From: JALJPB01 sp963933115
GTDB taxonomy: Bacteria > Pseudomonadota > Gammaproteobacteria > Enterobacterales > Alteromonadaceae
Assembly: GCA_963933115.1 (NCBI GenBank)
Contig: CAWVSL010000040.1
Span: forward strand, 1 to 25,901
DNA length: 25,901 nt
Direction: 5' to 3'
Part shown: piece after piece, positions 14,098 to 23,074 of the stretch
Position numbering within the stretch: position 1 is the first letter of the stretch
Layout of the letters: each line of letters starts with the position of its first letter
The notes under the pieces: generated by a model
Told to the model about the DNA's origin: nothing
Databases searched by the model: none
Seen by the model: the letters and a program-made list of their open reading frames with translations, nothing else
Position numbers and translations under genes: made by a program

Positions 14098-16584
14098 TTA
14101 TAAGGTGTTTTCAAATAATTTATAAATACGGCGATATTCGTTTAACCATGAACTAGGTTGAACAAAACCATGAGGTTCAATCGGATAAATAGCGGTTTCA
14201 AAGTCCTGCTTTTCTAATTCAATTAACCGTTGTACTAAGCGCACAGTATCTTGAAAAAATACATTGTCGTCTACCATAGGGGCATTAATTAATAACGGTT
14301 TAACTAATCCTTCGGCGAAATAAATAGGCGAACTACGCTCATAAGCAATAGGGTCATCTTCAGGGGTATTTAATATATTTGACGTGTAACCATGATTATA
14401 ATACGCCCAGTCAGACACTAAACGGATTGCTGAGCCCGATGCAAATAAATCAGGTGCAGTAAACATTGACATTAGTGTTAAAAAACCACCATAAGACCCC
14501 CCATAAGTACCAATACGTTTGCGATCAACGTGAACATTATCAACTAACCAATTTACACCATCACGCATGTCTTCAACCTCAGGTTTACCCATATGTCGAT
14601 AAATAGCAGTTCGCCAATCACGACCATAACCTAGAGATGCCCTATAATCCATGTCAATAACCACATAGCCTTGTTGTACTAACAGGCTATGAAACATAGT
14701 TTCCCGAAAATAACTGGACCAGCCTAAATGAGAGTTTTGTAGGTAACCAGCACCATGAGTAAACATCACTGCTTTATTTTTTTTAGCCTTTTTATCAAAA
14801 TCTTTAGGTAAATAAACACGAGAATAAATAGGGGCTTCTTGATGACTCGAATCAATAGCTACCACTGATGGCGCTATCCAAGGGAGTGATTTAAAGGTAT
14901 CCGTAACGGTATCGGTTAATTGTACTGCTTCATTATTTTTATCCACTAATGACTTAACATAAAGCTCTGGTGGCATTGTTACTGTGGAGTGTTCAATTAA
15001 TAACTTAGTTTCATCTGGACTAAGGCTATAGTTATTCATCCCCCCTAAATCCGTTAACTTAACTAAACGTTTTGATAAATCCACCTGATAAATTTCATAA
15101 ATACCGGGGTGTTGTTTATTGGCTTTAAAGATAAAACTTTCTTCGTCGCTTGTTAGGGTTACATTGCTAACTTCATACTTTCCGGAGGTTAGTTGAGTCG
15201 CTTTTTTTCCTAAGCTTTTAACGTATAAATGGGAGTAGCCTGTTTCTTCGGATAAAAAGTACAAGCGGTTACTATTATTCAACCAACCAAACTCGTTAAA
15301 CGCCCAGTTTATCCATGCATCATCATGTAATCTATGTTGTGACACTAAAGTTTTTTCATCAAAGTCAATGGTAGCTAGCCACCGGTCTTTATTATCCCAA
15401 GCTTCAAGCATCACCGCTAATTTTTCACCGTCACTACTCCACTGAATTGGTGCTCTAGCGTTAAGTACATGAATATTTCTAGGTGATTTTTTTGATTGGT
15501 ATTCTTTACCTTTATAGGCAAAATTTTCTTTTTTAACATCCGCCAATACATCTTCATCAAAACCCGGTAAATTTTTATAATCTAATGCTGACTTATTACC
15601 TGACGTTAAATCAATAACAAACAACTCTTCATTGTATTTGCGATTATCCGCAACCCGACTTCTGACCTGCTGTGTTTTTATTTGTCCGTCTGAGTCAATA
15701 TAATTTGGCATAATATCAGTTTTACTTACTGAAGATTTTTCCTTACTAATACTAACAAAAATCTTATCTCCGGCAGGTGAAAGGCTGGCATAGCTAACTT
15801 GGCTAGTTTTCCCAAAATAATACATACTATTGGTAATGGTACTGTTTTGGTTCGTTAACTTATTTCTTTGTAGTTCACTTAATTTAGTATTACGATGTTT
15901 TAAGGCGACATAGTCAATTAACTTGTGTTGTTCTCTAGCCAAGTAGGATTCTGGTTCAGATATGACTTGGGGCTTTTCTTGCATTTGTAAGTTGACTAAC
16001 TCAGTTATTTGATTGTTTGTTAAGTCATGTGAATAAAACACGTTGCCAACTCGATAAGCCAAATTACCGTTGGTTAAAAACATCACAGACCTTTCAAATG
16101 AAGACGTATGAGTGAGTTGCAGAACATCATTAGTCTTTAAGTCTTTAATAAAAACATTACCATTAAAACTATAAGCTTCTAGACTCCCTTCACTATTTAA
16201 CTTTGCATTCCGATCCGCTACAAGATGCATATCAGCTAGCTTTATTTGTTCAATATTATCACCGTCAACATTGAAAGATAACTTGTAAAGATCCCTCACT
16301 GGATTACCTTGACGTTTTTGTTGATAAAAAACGGTCTCGCTATTATCCCCCCAATACCAAGATTCTGGCGAACGAGCAAACCAATCAGGATCAGCCATAA
16401 TTTGTTCTAAGGAAATTATAGTGGCTTTTGTTGCTGCTGCGGGTCTATTTATTTTATTAGCGTAAGTGATTTTTGATTGAGGTTTGTAAACTGGAACTTG
16501 GACACTTTTAGGAGTTGTCACATTGGTCATAGAGCATGCTGTTAATACAAAGCTAACAGTGGTAACAAGGAGTTTTATTTTCAT
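14098..16584 (-). CDS. S9-family (prolyl oligopeptidase/DPP-like) peptidase, lipoprotein
   Basis: This 828-residue exported serine peptidase has a lipoprotein signal peptide with lipobox VLTAC (Cys17). A beta-propeller-like region of repeated short strands (about 60-560) precedes an alpha/beta-hydrolase domain. The nucleophile Ser697 is in GGSYGGF, the acid is in MVDDNVF (D772/D773) and His805 is in EPHGF. Dipeptidyl-peptidase relatives usually read HG before xxDDNV. Here it is AP, a minor variant. It most likely trims oligopeptides in the periplasm or at the outer membrane. It is read in the same direction as the DUF885 gene upstream, but a terminator between them implies a separate transcript. 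No strong ribosome site is seen before the ATG. Confidence 0.92.
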   Translation of the reverse strand: MKIKLLVTTVSFVLTACSMTNVTTPKSVQVPVYKPQSKITYANKINRPAAATKATIISLEQIMADPDWFARSPESWYWGDNSETVFYQQKRQGNPVRDLYKLSFNVDGDNIEQIKLADMHLVADRNAKLNSEGSLEAYSFNGNVFIKDLKTNDVLQLTHTSSFERSVMFLTNGNLAYRVGNVFYSHDLTNNQITELVNLQMQEKPQVISEPESYLAREQHKLIDYVALKHRNTKLSELQRNKLTNQNSTITNSMYYFGKTSQVSYASLSPAGDKIFVSISKEKSSVSKTDIMPNYIDSDGQIKTQQVRSRVADNRKYNEELFVIDLTSGNKSALDYKNLPGFDEDVLADVKKENFAYKGKEYQSKKSPRNIHVLNARAPIQWSSDGEKLAVMLEAWDNKDRWLATIDFDEKTLVSQHRLHDDAWINWAFNEFGWLNNSNRLYFLSEETGYSHLYVKSLGKKATQLTSGKYEVSNVTLTSDEESFIFKANKQHPGIYEIYQVDLSKRLVKLTDLGGMNNYSLSPDETKLLIEHSTVTMPPELYVKSLVDKNNEAVQLTDTVTDTFKSLPWIAPSVVAIDSSHQEAPIYSRVYLPKDFDKKAKKNKAVMFTHGAGYLQNSHLGWSSYFRETMFHSLLVQQGYVVIDMDYRASLGYGRDWRTAIYRHMGKPEVEDMRDGVNWLVDNVHVDRKRIGTYGGSYGGFLTLMSMFTAPDLFASGSAIRLVSDWAYYNHGYTSNILNTPEDDPIAYERSSPIYFAEGLVKPLLINAPMVDDNVFFQDTVRLVQRLIELEKQDFETAIYPIEPHGFVQPSSWLNEYRRIYKLFENTL

Positions 16585-16663
16585 AAATTAATCTTTTAAA
16601 ATTCGTCTGTCATAATATATTTAACAACAACTTATACGTTGCTATTGTTTTGTTTTCAACAAG

Positions 16664-16690
16664 GAGTATAAACTTTTTTTTTTTATACTC
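16664..16690. repeat. 9-bp hairpin with a T-rich loop upstream of the S9 gene
   Basis: GAGTATAAA (16664-16672) and TTTATACTC (16682-16690) pair perfectly, and the 9-nt loop is one C and eight T. It lies about 80-106 bases upstream of the S9 start. It could be a leader structure, a promoter-region feature or a slippage-prone tract. Confidence 0.4.
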
Positions 16691-16732
16691 TGGATTTTTG
16701 TAAATTACCGTTCTCTTTTTATTAATGATTTG

Positions 16733-16776
16733 TCATGCCACTCCCGGCATGAAAAAAGGCTGCACATTAGCAGCCT
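16733..16776 (-). terminator. Terminator of the DUF885 gene, followed by a second hairpin
   Basis: On the minus strand, the arms AGGCTGC and GCAGCCT (16776-16770 and 16763-16757), with a 6-nt loop, are followed by a T6 run, a good intrinsic terminator 23 bases after the stop. Immediately beyond it a second hairpin, TCATGCC (16733-16739) and GGCATGA (16746-16752), may back it up. Confidence 0.88.
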
Positions 16777-16798
16777 ATTTGTTTAACTCATTATTTGT

Positions 16799-18700
16799 TT
16801 ACTGTTGTTTTTGTTGTGTAATCCATTGATTTACCTTATGTTCGAGAACAGACATAGGGACAGCACCACCCAAAAGCACCACATCATGAAAAGCACTCAA
16901 ATCAAACTTCTCTAGCAGTGCTTTTTGTGCAGACTCCCGAAGTGATAATATCTTTAACATACCTAACTTATAGCCTAGAGCCTGCCCTGGCCATGCCATA
17001 TATCGCTCAATCTCAGCAATAACGTCAGACTGAGCAGAACCCGTTTTTTCAGCCATATAGCTGATGGCTTGTGCTCGACTCCAACGTTTATGATGTAAAC
17101 CTGTATCAACGACTAAGCGCACGGCTCTAAACATTTCAGCTTGCAAACGACCTAAATTACCAAAGGGATCATTTTCATACATTCCCAACTCTTCAGCCAC
17201 CTGTTCAGAATATAATGCCCAACCTTCCGCATAAGCGTTGTAAGGTGCAATTCGCCTTAAAAATGGCAATTTTGCTTGTTCCATATTTAAAGCAATTTGC
17301 CAGTGATGACCTGGGTTTGCTTCATGATACGTTAGTGTTTTCAAACCAAACTTTGGATTAGCTTTCATATCACGAAGGTTAATCCAATATACCCCTGGCT
17401 TGCTACCATCAACAGACGGTGACGTGTATTCGCCTCCCGGTGAACCTTCTTGAATTTCAACCGGGTAAGCACGAACTTCAACTTGATATGATGGCGTGGT
17501 TTTAAAAACAGGCGTCATTTTTTCTGTGATCTCATTAATATAACCATTAATGTCACTAATAATTTGAGCTCGTCCGGCATCTGAGTCTGAATATAAAAAG
17601 CGTTCTTCTTCATTTAAGGAAACCATACGTTCACCTACACTGCCATTTTGATAGCCTTCTTTAACTAAAATGGTATGCATATTTTCACTAATACGTTTTA
17701 CTTCACTCAATCCTAATTGATGAATTTCGTCAGCAGTTAATTTACTGTCTCCTAACATCTTAATAGCCTCTTGATAGAAAACATCCCCATGGGGTTGTGC
17801 CCAAATACCAGCGTCATTACGCGCATTGATTAACATTTTTTCAGCGGTTAGGGTAATTGACTGATAAGCGGGATAGACAACAGTCGATACGTTATCAATG
17901 GCTTGAGTAATTAATTGATTTTTTTGTTCAACTGACAAGCTATCAAGCTTATTGATTTTTTCTGTAAAAGTAGCAACTAAAGAATGATTCTTGGGCTCAG
18001 CACTCAAAAATCCTTTTAAGTAGCGTAAGGCCCCTTTTAGAGTGACTTTTGGAGGTATCCAATTTTGTTTTGCATCAGTAATAAACTTCTGTTCAATACT
18101 GCTAATTAACTGATCAAACTGTGCTAAACGGGCAATATAATCTTTAGCATCTTTTTCATTATTTATTTGATGATCATTTTGTAAGTTACGGGGTATACCA
18201 ATTAACGGCCCATTTATTTGGTTGATAATAAAAGGGGATAAACCCATCCAAGTATCAATATAACCAATGGTAAAGTCCTCATGCCCTGCATAATAACCAA
18301 TAATACTCGCCATAACTTGTTGGGTGACTTTGTCAACTTGAATACTTGATGTTAAAGGAAAACTCTTGATTTTTTTAGCTAGCCCTCTGAGTTCTTCACG
18401 GAGTTTAGCTTCATTTATAGGGGAGAAGTTTTCAACCTTATCGGCATAATATATCCCAACATTTTTTGTTGATAAACCATAAGTACTTGCTGAGAAAACA
18501 CGTTGTGTAAAAAGAACTTTAGTTGCCTGCTGATACAAAGCTTCTAATTGCTCGCGTTCTATGTCACCTAGGTTGCTAGTGATAACTAGCGAGTTAACTT
18601 TTGATTCAACAGTAAGCTCACTAGTGTCTTTAACTGAACTTTCACAAGCATACAATGCAAGCGTTAAAACCATCACTTTGCATATTAATTTAACATTCAT
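16799..18700 (-). CDS. DUF885-family exported lipoprotein, probable metallopeptidase
   Basis: This 633-residue protein of the DUF885 family (COG4805) starts with a lipoprotein signal peptide (lipobox LYAC, Cys19). The family signature TYHEANPGHHWQ has H459, E460, H465 and H466. A downstream YAEGWALYSEQ with E492 completes what looks like a zinc site. The spacing differs from a classical HExxH thermolysin motif. SPGGEYTSPS (430-439) and GVYWINL (446-452) are also typical. Metallopeptidase or carboxypeptidase activity is inferred from these residues. It is one of two exported peptidases side by side with the S9 gene, each with its own terminator. AAAGG precedes the start by 6 nt. Family identity is confident, the reaction less so. 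Confidence 0.9.
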   Translation of the reverse strand: MNVKLICKVMVLTLALYACESSVKDTSELTVESKVNSLVITSNLGDIEREQLEALYQQATKVLFTQRVFSASTYGLSTKNVGIYYADKVENFSPINEAKLREELRGLAKKIKSFPLTSSIQVDKVTQQVMASIIGYYAGHEDFTIGYIDTWMGLSPFIINQINGPLIGIPRNLQNDHQINNEKDAKDYIARLAQFDQLISSIEQKFITDAKQNWIPPKVTLKGALRYLKGFLSAEPKNHSLVATFTEKINKLDSLSVEQKNQLITQAIDNVSTVVYPAYQSITLTAEKMLINARNDAGIWAQPHGDVFYQEAIKMLGDSKLTADEIHQLGLSEVKRISENMHTILVKEGYQNGSVGERMVSLNEEERFLYSDSDAGRAQIISDINGYINEITEKMTPVFKTTPSYQVEVRAYPVEIQEGSPGGEYTSPSVDGSKPGVYWINLRDMKANPKFGLKTLTYHEANPGHHWQIALNMEQAKLPFLRRIAPYNAYAEGWALYSEQVAEELGMYENDPFGNLGRLQAEMFRAVRLVVDTGLHHKRWSRAQAISYMAEKTGSAQSDVIAEIERYMAWPGQALGYKLGMLKILSLRESAQKALLEKFDLSAFHDVVLLGGAVPMSVLEHKVNQWITQQKQQ

Positions 18701-19000
18701 TTTAGACCTTTATTTTTGTAGGAGCAGCGTGTGCTAAGTTATCACTTTATAACACATTTGACTCTAATGGGTTAGAGCAACACCTTAAGTGAGCTAAATA
18801 GCGAGTTTTAATCAAAGTTTACGACTTCACCCGTTATTTAAAATTAAAATAAGATGGCAATTTTAAGACTATCAATCTGTTTTTTGATACAATCGCGCGC
18901 CAGTTTTATAAATTAGTAATTCACTCGTTTATTTTAACTTACTCTTATTAGCGAAAAAACTTAACTATAAAAGCTTTAACTAAATTGCTCAGGAAACTAA
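18701..19000. other. Divergent intergenic region between DUF885 and ygiQ
   Basis: No gene is seen. It contains a small inverted repeat, CTCTAA-TGGG-TTAGAG (18762-18777), close to the DUF885 side, which might be a regulator site. It also holds the ygiQ promoter candidate listed separately. The region is otherwise AT-rich and featureless. Confidence 0.5.
18885..18893 (+). promoter_or_regulatory. Extended -10 promoter candidate for ygiQ
   Basis: TGATACAAT fits the TGnTATAAT extended -10 form with one mismatch and is followed by a GC-rich stretch. No good -35 is seen at normal spacing. It would give a leader of about 100 nt before the ygiQ ATG. Confidence 0.4.
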
Positions 19001-21355
19001 ATGCTCACAGCTCAACAAACTCAGTTATTCGATTACCCTAAATATTGGGCGGAATGTTTTGGTCCCGCACCATTTTTACCTATGTCTAGAAAAGAAATGG
19101 ATGTATTAGGATGGGATAGCTGTGACATCATCATAGTTACGGGTGACGCTTATGTCGATCATCCAAGTTTTGGTATGGCAATTATTGGTCGAATGCTAGA
19201 GTCACAAGGTTTTCGCGTGGGTATAATTGCGCAGCCCGATTGGAAGTCTAAAGACGCTTTTATGGAATTAGGTAAACCCAATTTATTTTTTGGTGTTACC
19301 GCTGGCAATATGGACTCGATGATTAATCGTTATACTGCTGAGCGAAGAATGCGCCATGATGATGCTTATACGCCAAATGACGAGGGGGGTAAACGCCCTG
19401 ACCGCGCAGTGACAGCTTATACTCAAAAATGTAAAGAAGCCTTTAAGGGCGTGCCTGTTATCATAGGTGGTATAGAAGCCAGTTTGCGCCGAATTGCTCA
19501 TTACGATTATTGGACAGATAAAGTTCGACAATCGGTATTATTTGACTCTAAAGCTGATTTACTTGTTTATGGTAATGCTGAACGGCCATTAATAGAGATT
19601 GCTCACCGTATTGCCAACGGTGAAGAGGTAAAGTCGATTACTGACGTTCGCGGCAGTGCATTTTTAGCTCAACAAGCACTTCCTGGTTGGAAAGGTATTG
19701 ACTCAAGGGATATTGATCGTCCGGGAAAAATCGAGCCCATCCCAAGCCCTTATCAAGAAATAAATGAAAGCTCGTGTGATAGCGCTAAAGAAAATAAAAT
19801 CGAGGAAGAGTCCAATGGAACACTCGATATCACCAAAACAGCCCAAGCCATTCAAATTGCTGATTATCGCCCAACTTATCAAAAAAACAAATCATGGGAT
19901 GAAAAAGCTAAACCTTGGGAAACCACCTATATAAATTTACCAACCTTTGAGCAAGTGAAAAGTAATAAAGTGCTCTACGCTCATGCTTCTCGTATTTTTC
20001 ATCAAGAAGTGAACCCAACATCAGCTAAGCCATTGGTGCAAAGTCACGGTAGCCGCATTATTTGGTTAAACCCACCCGCTAAACCACTTTCTCAAGATGA
20101 AATGGATGGTGTTTTTGGCTTACCTTACAAACGCGTTCCACACCCAAGCTATGGTGAAGCAAAAATACCCGCTTATGACATGATAAAAACATCAGTTAAT
20201 ATTATGCGTGGTTGTTTTGGTGGTTGTACTTTTTGTTCGATAACCGAACATGAAGGCCGTATTATTCAGTCTCGTTCACAAGAATCAATAATCAAAGAAA
20301 TTGAAGATATTCGCGATAAAGTGCCCGGTTTTACTGGGATAATTTCTGATTTAGGTGGCCCTACAGCGAATATGTATCAGCTCAATTGTAAAAGTGAAAA
20401 GGCTGAAGCGACTTGTCGTAAACCCTCTTGTGTCTGGCCAACCATATGTGGACATTTAGATACCGATCATACGCCAACAATAGAGCTTTATAGAAAGGCG
20501 AGAAGTGTAAAGGGTATCAAAAAAGTATTAATTGCCTCTGGCGTACGTTACGACTTAGCAATACAAGATCCAGAATACGTCAAAGAGCTGGCAACACATC
20601 ATGTCGGTGGCTATCTAAAAATAGCACCTGAACATACTGAAGAAGGGCCATTAAATAATATGATGAAACCCGGTATGGGCAGTTATGATAAATTTAAGGA
20701 AATGTTTGATCATTACTCTAAACTTGCCGGTAAAAAACAGTATTTAATTCCTTACTTTATCTCTGCTCATCCAGGGACAACTGACAGAGACATGGTCAAT
20801 CTTGCGCTTTGGCTCAAAGAAAATGACTTCAAATTAGATCAAGTACAAAACTTTTACCCATCACCACTGGCAAATGCTACGACGCTATACCATACCGAGT
20901 TAAATTCACTGAGAAATATCACCAGTAAAAATTTAGCGAAAGAGAGTGGAAAAATATCGGTTCCTAAAGGCACAATACAGCGTCGATTACATAAAGCGAT
21001 TTTACGTTATCACGATCCCCTTAATTGGCCAATTATCCGTGAAGCCCTAACAAAGTTAGGGCTAACTAAACTTATTGGCTCAACTCCTAATTGTTTAGTA
21101 CCTAGAGAAACACGTGGTGAAAAAGTGGCTCAACACTACAAAAAAAATGGCAAAGGAAAAAATAATGCTTTGGGAAATAAAACAAGTCCAGGGCAGCAGA
21201 CCAATGATAAAAAGAATAAAAACACTAAATTATGGCAACGGACTGAAAAGAGTAAAGTAACGCCGGAGCATAAAAAAGGATTAACACGTTTTAGTGACGA
21301 TCAATTTAACGATCGTAAACCTAAAACGGCTAACGATAACAGAAAAAAAAGATAG
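19001..21355 (+). CDS. ygiQ: YgiQ-family radical SAM protein
   Basis: This is a 784-residue YgiQ (UPF0313) protein, a radical-SAM enzyme of unknown reaction found in many bacteria. E. coli YgiQ is about 740. The N-terminal domain (about 1-220) includes DIIIVTGDAYVDHPSFG and GGIEASLRRIAHYDYW. The 4Fe-4S-binding CxxxCxxC is C405, C409 and C412 (RGCFGGCTFCSI). Further signatures are ISDLGGPTANMY, CKxPSCVWP-type cysteines and YLKIAPEHTE. A Glu/Ser-rich linker (about 255-285) and a lysine-rich tail (about 725-784) look disordered and account for the extra length. It starts a plus-strand run with ybiT 9 nt behind it, so the two are probably cotranscribed. Confidence 0.95.
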   Translation: MLTAQQTQLFDYPKYWAECFGPAPFLPMSRKEMDVLGWDSCDIIIVTGDAYVDHPSFGMAIIGRMLESQGFRVGIIAQPDWKSKDAFMELGKPNLFFGVTAGNMDSMINRYTAERRMRHDDAYTPNDEGGKRPDRAVTAYTQKCKEAFKGVPVIIGGIEASLRRIAHYDYWTDKVRQSVLFDSKADLLVYGNAERPLIEIAHRIANGEEVKSITDVRGSAFLAQQALPGWKGIDSRDIDRPGKIEPIPSPYQEINESSCDSAKENKIEEESNGTLDITKTAQAIQIADYRPTYQKNKSWDEKAKPWETTYINLPTFEQVKSNKVLYAHASRIFHQEVNPTSAKPLVQSHGSRIIWLNPPAKPLSQDEMDGVFGLPYKRVPHPSYGEAKIPAYDMIKTSVNIMRGCFGGCTFCSITEHEGRIIQSRSQESIIKEIEDIRDKVPGFTGIISDLGGPTANMYQLNCKSEKAEATCRKPSCVWPTICGHLDTDHTPTIELYRKARSVKGIKKVLIASGVRYDLAIQDPEYVKELATHHVGGYLKIAPEHTEEGPLNNMMKPGMGSYDKFKEMFDHYSKLAGKKQYLIPYFISAHPGTTDRDMVNLALWLKENDFKLDQVQNFYPSPLANATTLYHTELNSLRNITSKNLAKESGKISVPKGTIQRRLHKAILRYHDPLNWPIIREALTKLGLTKLIGSTPNCLVPRETRGEKVAQHYKKNGKGKNNALGNKTSPGQQTNDKKNKNTKLWQRTEKSKVTPEHKKGLTRFSDDQFNDRKPKTANDNRKKR

Positions 21356-21364
21356 GAGACAACA

Positions 21365-22957
21365 TTGTTAACAGCAAATAATATAACTCAACAATTTGGC
21401 GCCAAGCCGCTTTTTGAAAACATCTCACAAAAATTTGGTGGCGGTAACCGTTATGGTTTAATTGGTGCCAATGGTTGTGGTAAATCTACCTTAATGAAAA
21501 TTTTAGGGGGTGATTTAGAACAGACTTCAGGTAATATTAGCCTTGATACCGGTGAACGTTTAGGTAAATTACGTCAAGATCAATTCGCCTTTGAAGGCAA
21601 CTCAGTTATTGATACCGTTATCATGGGTCATACTGAGCTTTGGGCAGTAAAAGAAGAACGTGACCGCATTTATGCTTTACCAGAAATGAGTGAAGCTGAT
21701 GGTATGAAAGTCGGTGATTTAGAGTCTGAATATGCTGAAATGGATGGTTACAGCGCAGAGTCTCGTGCTGGCGAATTATTAATGGGTGTTGGCATTGGTG
21801 TTGAACAGCATTATGGTTTGATGAGTGAAATTGCTCCTGGCTTTAAACTTCGTATTCTCTTGGCGCAAGCGCTGTTTTCAGACCCTGATATATTGTTACT
21901 CGATGAGCCAACCAACAACTTGGACATTCATACTATCCAATGGCTTGAAGAGACGTTAAATGCTCGTGACTCAACGATGATTATTATCTCGCATGATAGA
22001 CATTTCTTGAACAGTGTTTGTACTCATATGGCAGATTTAGATTATGGCGAACTCCGTGTTTTCCCAGGAAACTATGATGAATATATGCTGGCAGCAACTC
22101 AAGCACGAGCACGTCTACTTTCCGATAATGCCAAGAAAAAAGCTCAAATAGGTGAATTACAAGCCTTTGTTGCTCGCTTCTCTGCAAATGCGTCAAAGGC
22201 TAAACAAGCGACAAGTCGTGCTAAACGAATGGATAAAATTCAGCTTGAAGAAGTCAAACCGTCGAGTCGTACTAACCCGTTTATACGTTTTACCCAAGAG
22301 AAAAAACTCTTCCGTAATGCACTCATTATAGAAAAGTTAACGAAGAATTTTAACAACACTCAAATCCTTAAAGATATATCTTTATTAGCTGAAGTTGGTG
22401 AACGAATTGCCATTATTGGTGAAAATGGTATTGGCAAAACAACGCTGTTACGTACTTTGATGAATGAAGTCGGATATGAACCAACATCAGGTGAATATAT
22501 CTGGTCTGAAAATGTCAATATTGGCTATTACGCTCAGGATCATGAGTACGAATTTGAAAACGATATGAGCTTATTTGATTGGATGAGTCAATGGCGTCAA
22601 CCCTCAGATGATGAACAAGCAGTTCGCAGTTATCTTGGGCGTTTATTATTTTCTGCTGATGATATAAATAAGTCGGTTAAGATTCTATCTGGTGGTGAAA
22701 AAGGTCGAATGTTATTTGGTAAGCTGATGATGCAAAGCCCAAATATTCTGGTCATGGATGAACCAACTAACCATATGGATATGGAATCTATTGAGTCGTT
22801 AAACATGGCATTAGAGCAATACGAAGGTACCTTACTGTTTGTTAGTCATGACCGTGAGTTTGTTTCAAGTATCGCTACACGTATTATTGAACTAACTAAA
22901 AATGGTTTTGTTGACTTTGCTGGTACTTATGATGAATACCTTGCTAGTCAAATTTAA
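21365..22957 (+). CDS. ybiT: ABC-F family ATPase YbiT
   Basis: YbiT is an ABC-F protein: two fused ATPase domains with no membrane part, acting on the ribosome. The 530-residue length equals that of E. coli YbiT, and the sequence follows it closely. Domain 1 has Walker A GANGCGKS (34-41) and Walker B LLLDEPTNNLD (177-187), and its signature is replaced by SEIAPGFKLRI, as in E. coli. The inter-domain linker is at about 230-320 and includes SRFSANASK-like helices. Domain 2 has GENGIGKT (352-359), LSGGEKGR (441-448) and VMDEPTNHMD. The start is TTG at 21365. The ribosome site AGGAG (21354-21358) overlaps the ygiQ stop and is 6 nt away. The translated start MLTANNITQQFG aligns with E. coli MLVSSNVTMQFG, which supports it. 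Confidence 0.96.
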   Translation: MLTANNITQQFGAKPLFENISQKFGGGNRYGLIGANGCGKSTLMKILGGDLEQTSGNISLDTGERLGKLRQDQFAFEGNSVIDTVIMGHTELWAVKEERDRIYALPEMSEADGMKVGDLESEYAEMDGYSAESRAGELLMGVGIGVEQHYGLMSEIAPGFKLRILLAQALFSDPDILLLDEPTNNLDIHTIQWLEETLNARDSTMIIISHDRHFLNSVCTHMADLDYGELRVFPGNYDEYMLAATQARARLLSDNAKKKAQIGELQAFVARFSANASKAKQATSRAKRMDKIQLEEVKPSSRTNPFIRFTQEKKLFRNALIIEKLTKNFNNTQILKDISLLAEVGERIAIIGENGIGKTTLLRTLMNEVGYEPTSGEYIWSENVNIGYYAQDHEYEFENDMSLFDWMSQWRQPSDDEQAVRSYLGRLLFSADDINKSVKILSGGEKGRMLFGKLMMQSPNILVMDEPTNHMDMESIESLNMALEQYEGTLLFVSHDREFVSSIATRIIELTKNGFVDFAGTYDEYLASQI

Positions 22958-22976
22958 TCATATATAGGTAATTAAA

Positions 22977-23016
22977 CCATCAGATATCAGTTAATTAATT
23001 TGCTGATAGCTGATGG
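22977..23016. repeat. 14-bp inverted repeat after ybiT
   Basis: CCATCAGATATCAG (22977-22990) and CTGATAGCTGATGG (23003-23016) pair with one mismatch around a 12-nt AT-rich loop, 19 bases after the ybiT stop. No T-run follows. It probably marks the end of the ygiQ-ybiT message or stabilises it. Confidence 0.55.
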
Positions 23017-23074
23017 GTAGACACTTTACAAATCCCTCTACCAACACAAAAACTAATAATATTAAGGAAGTCTT

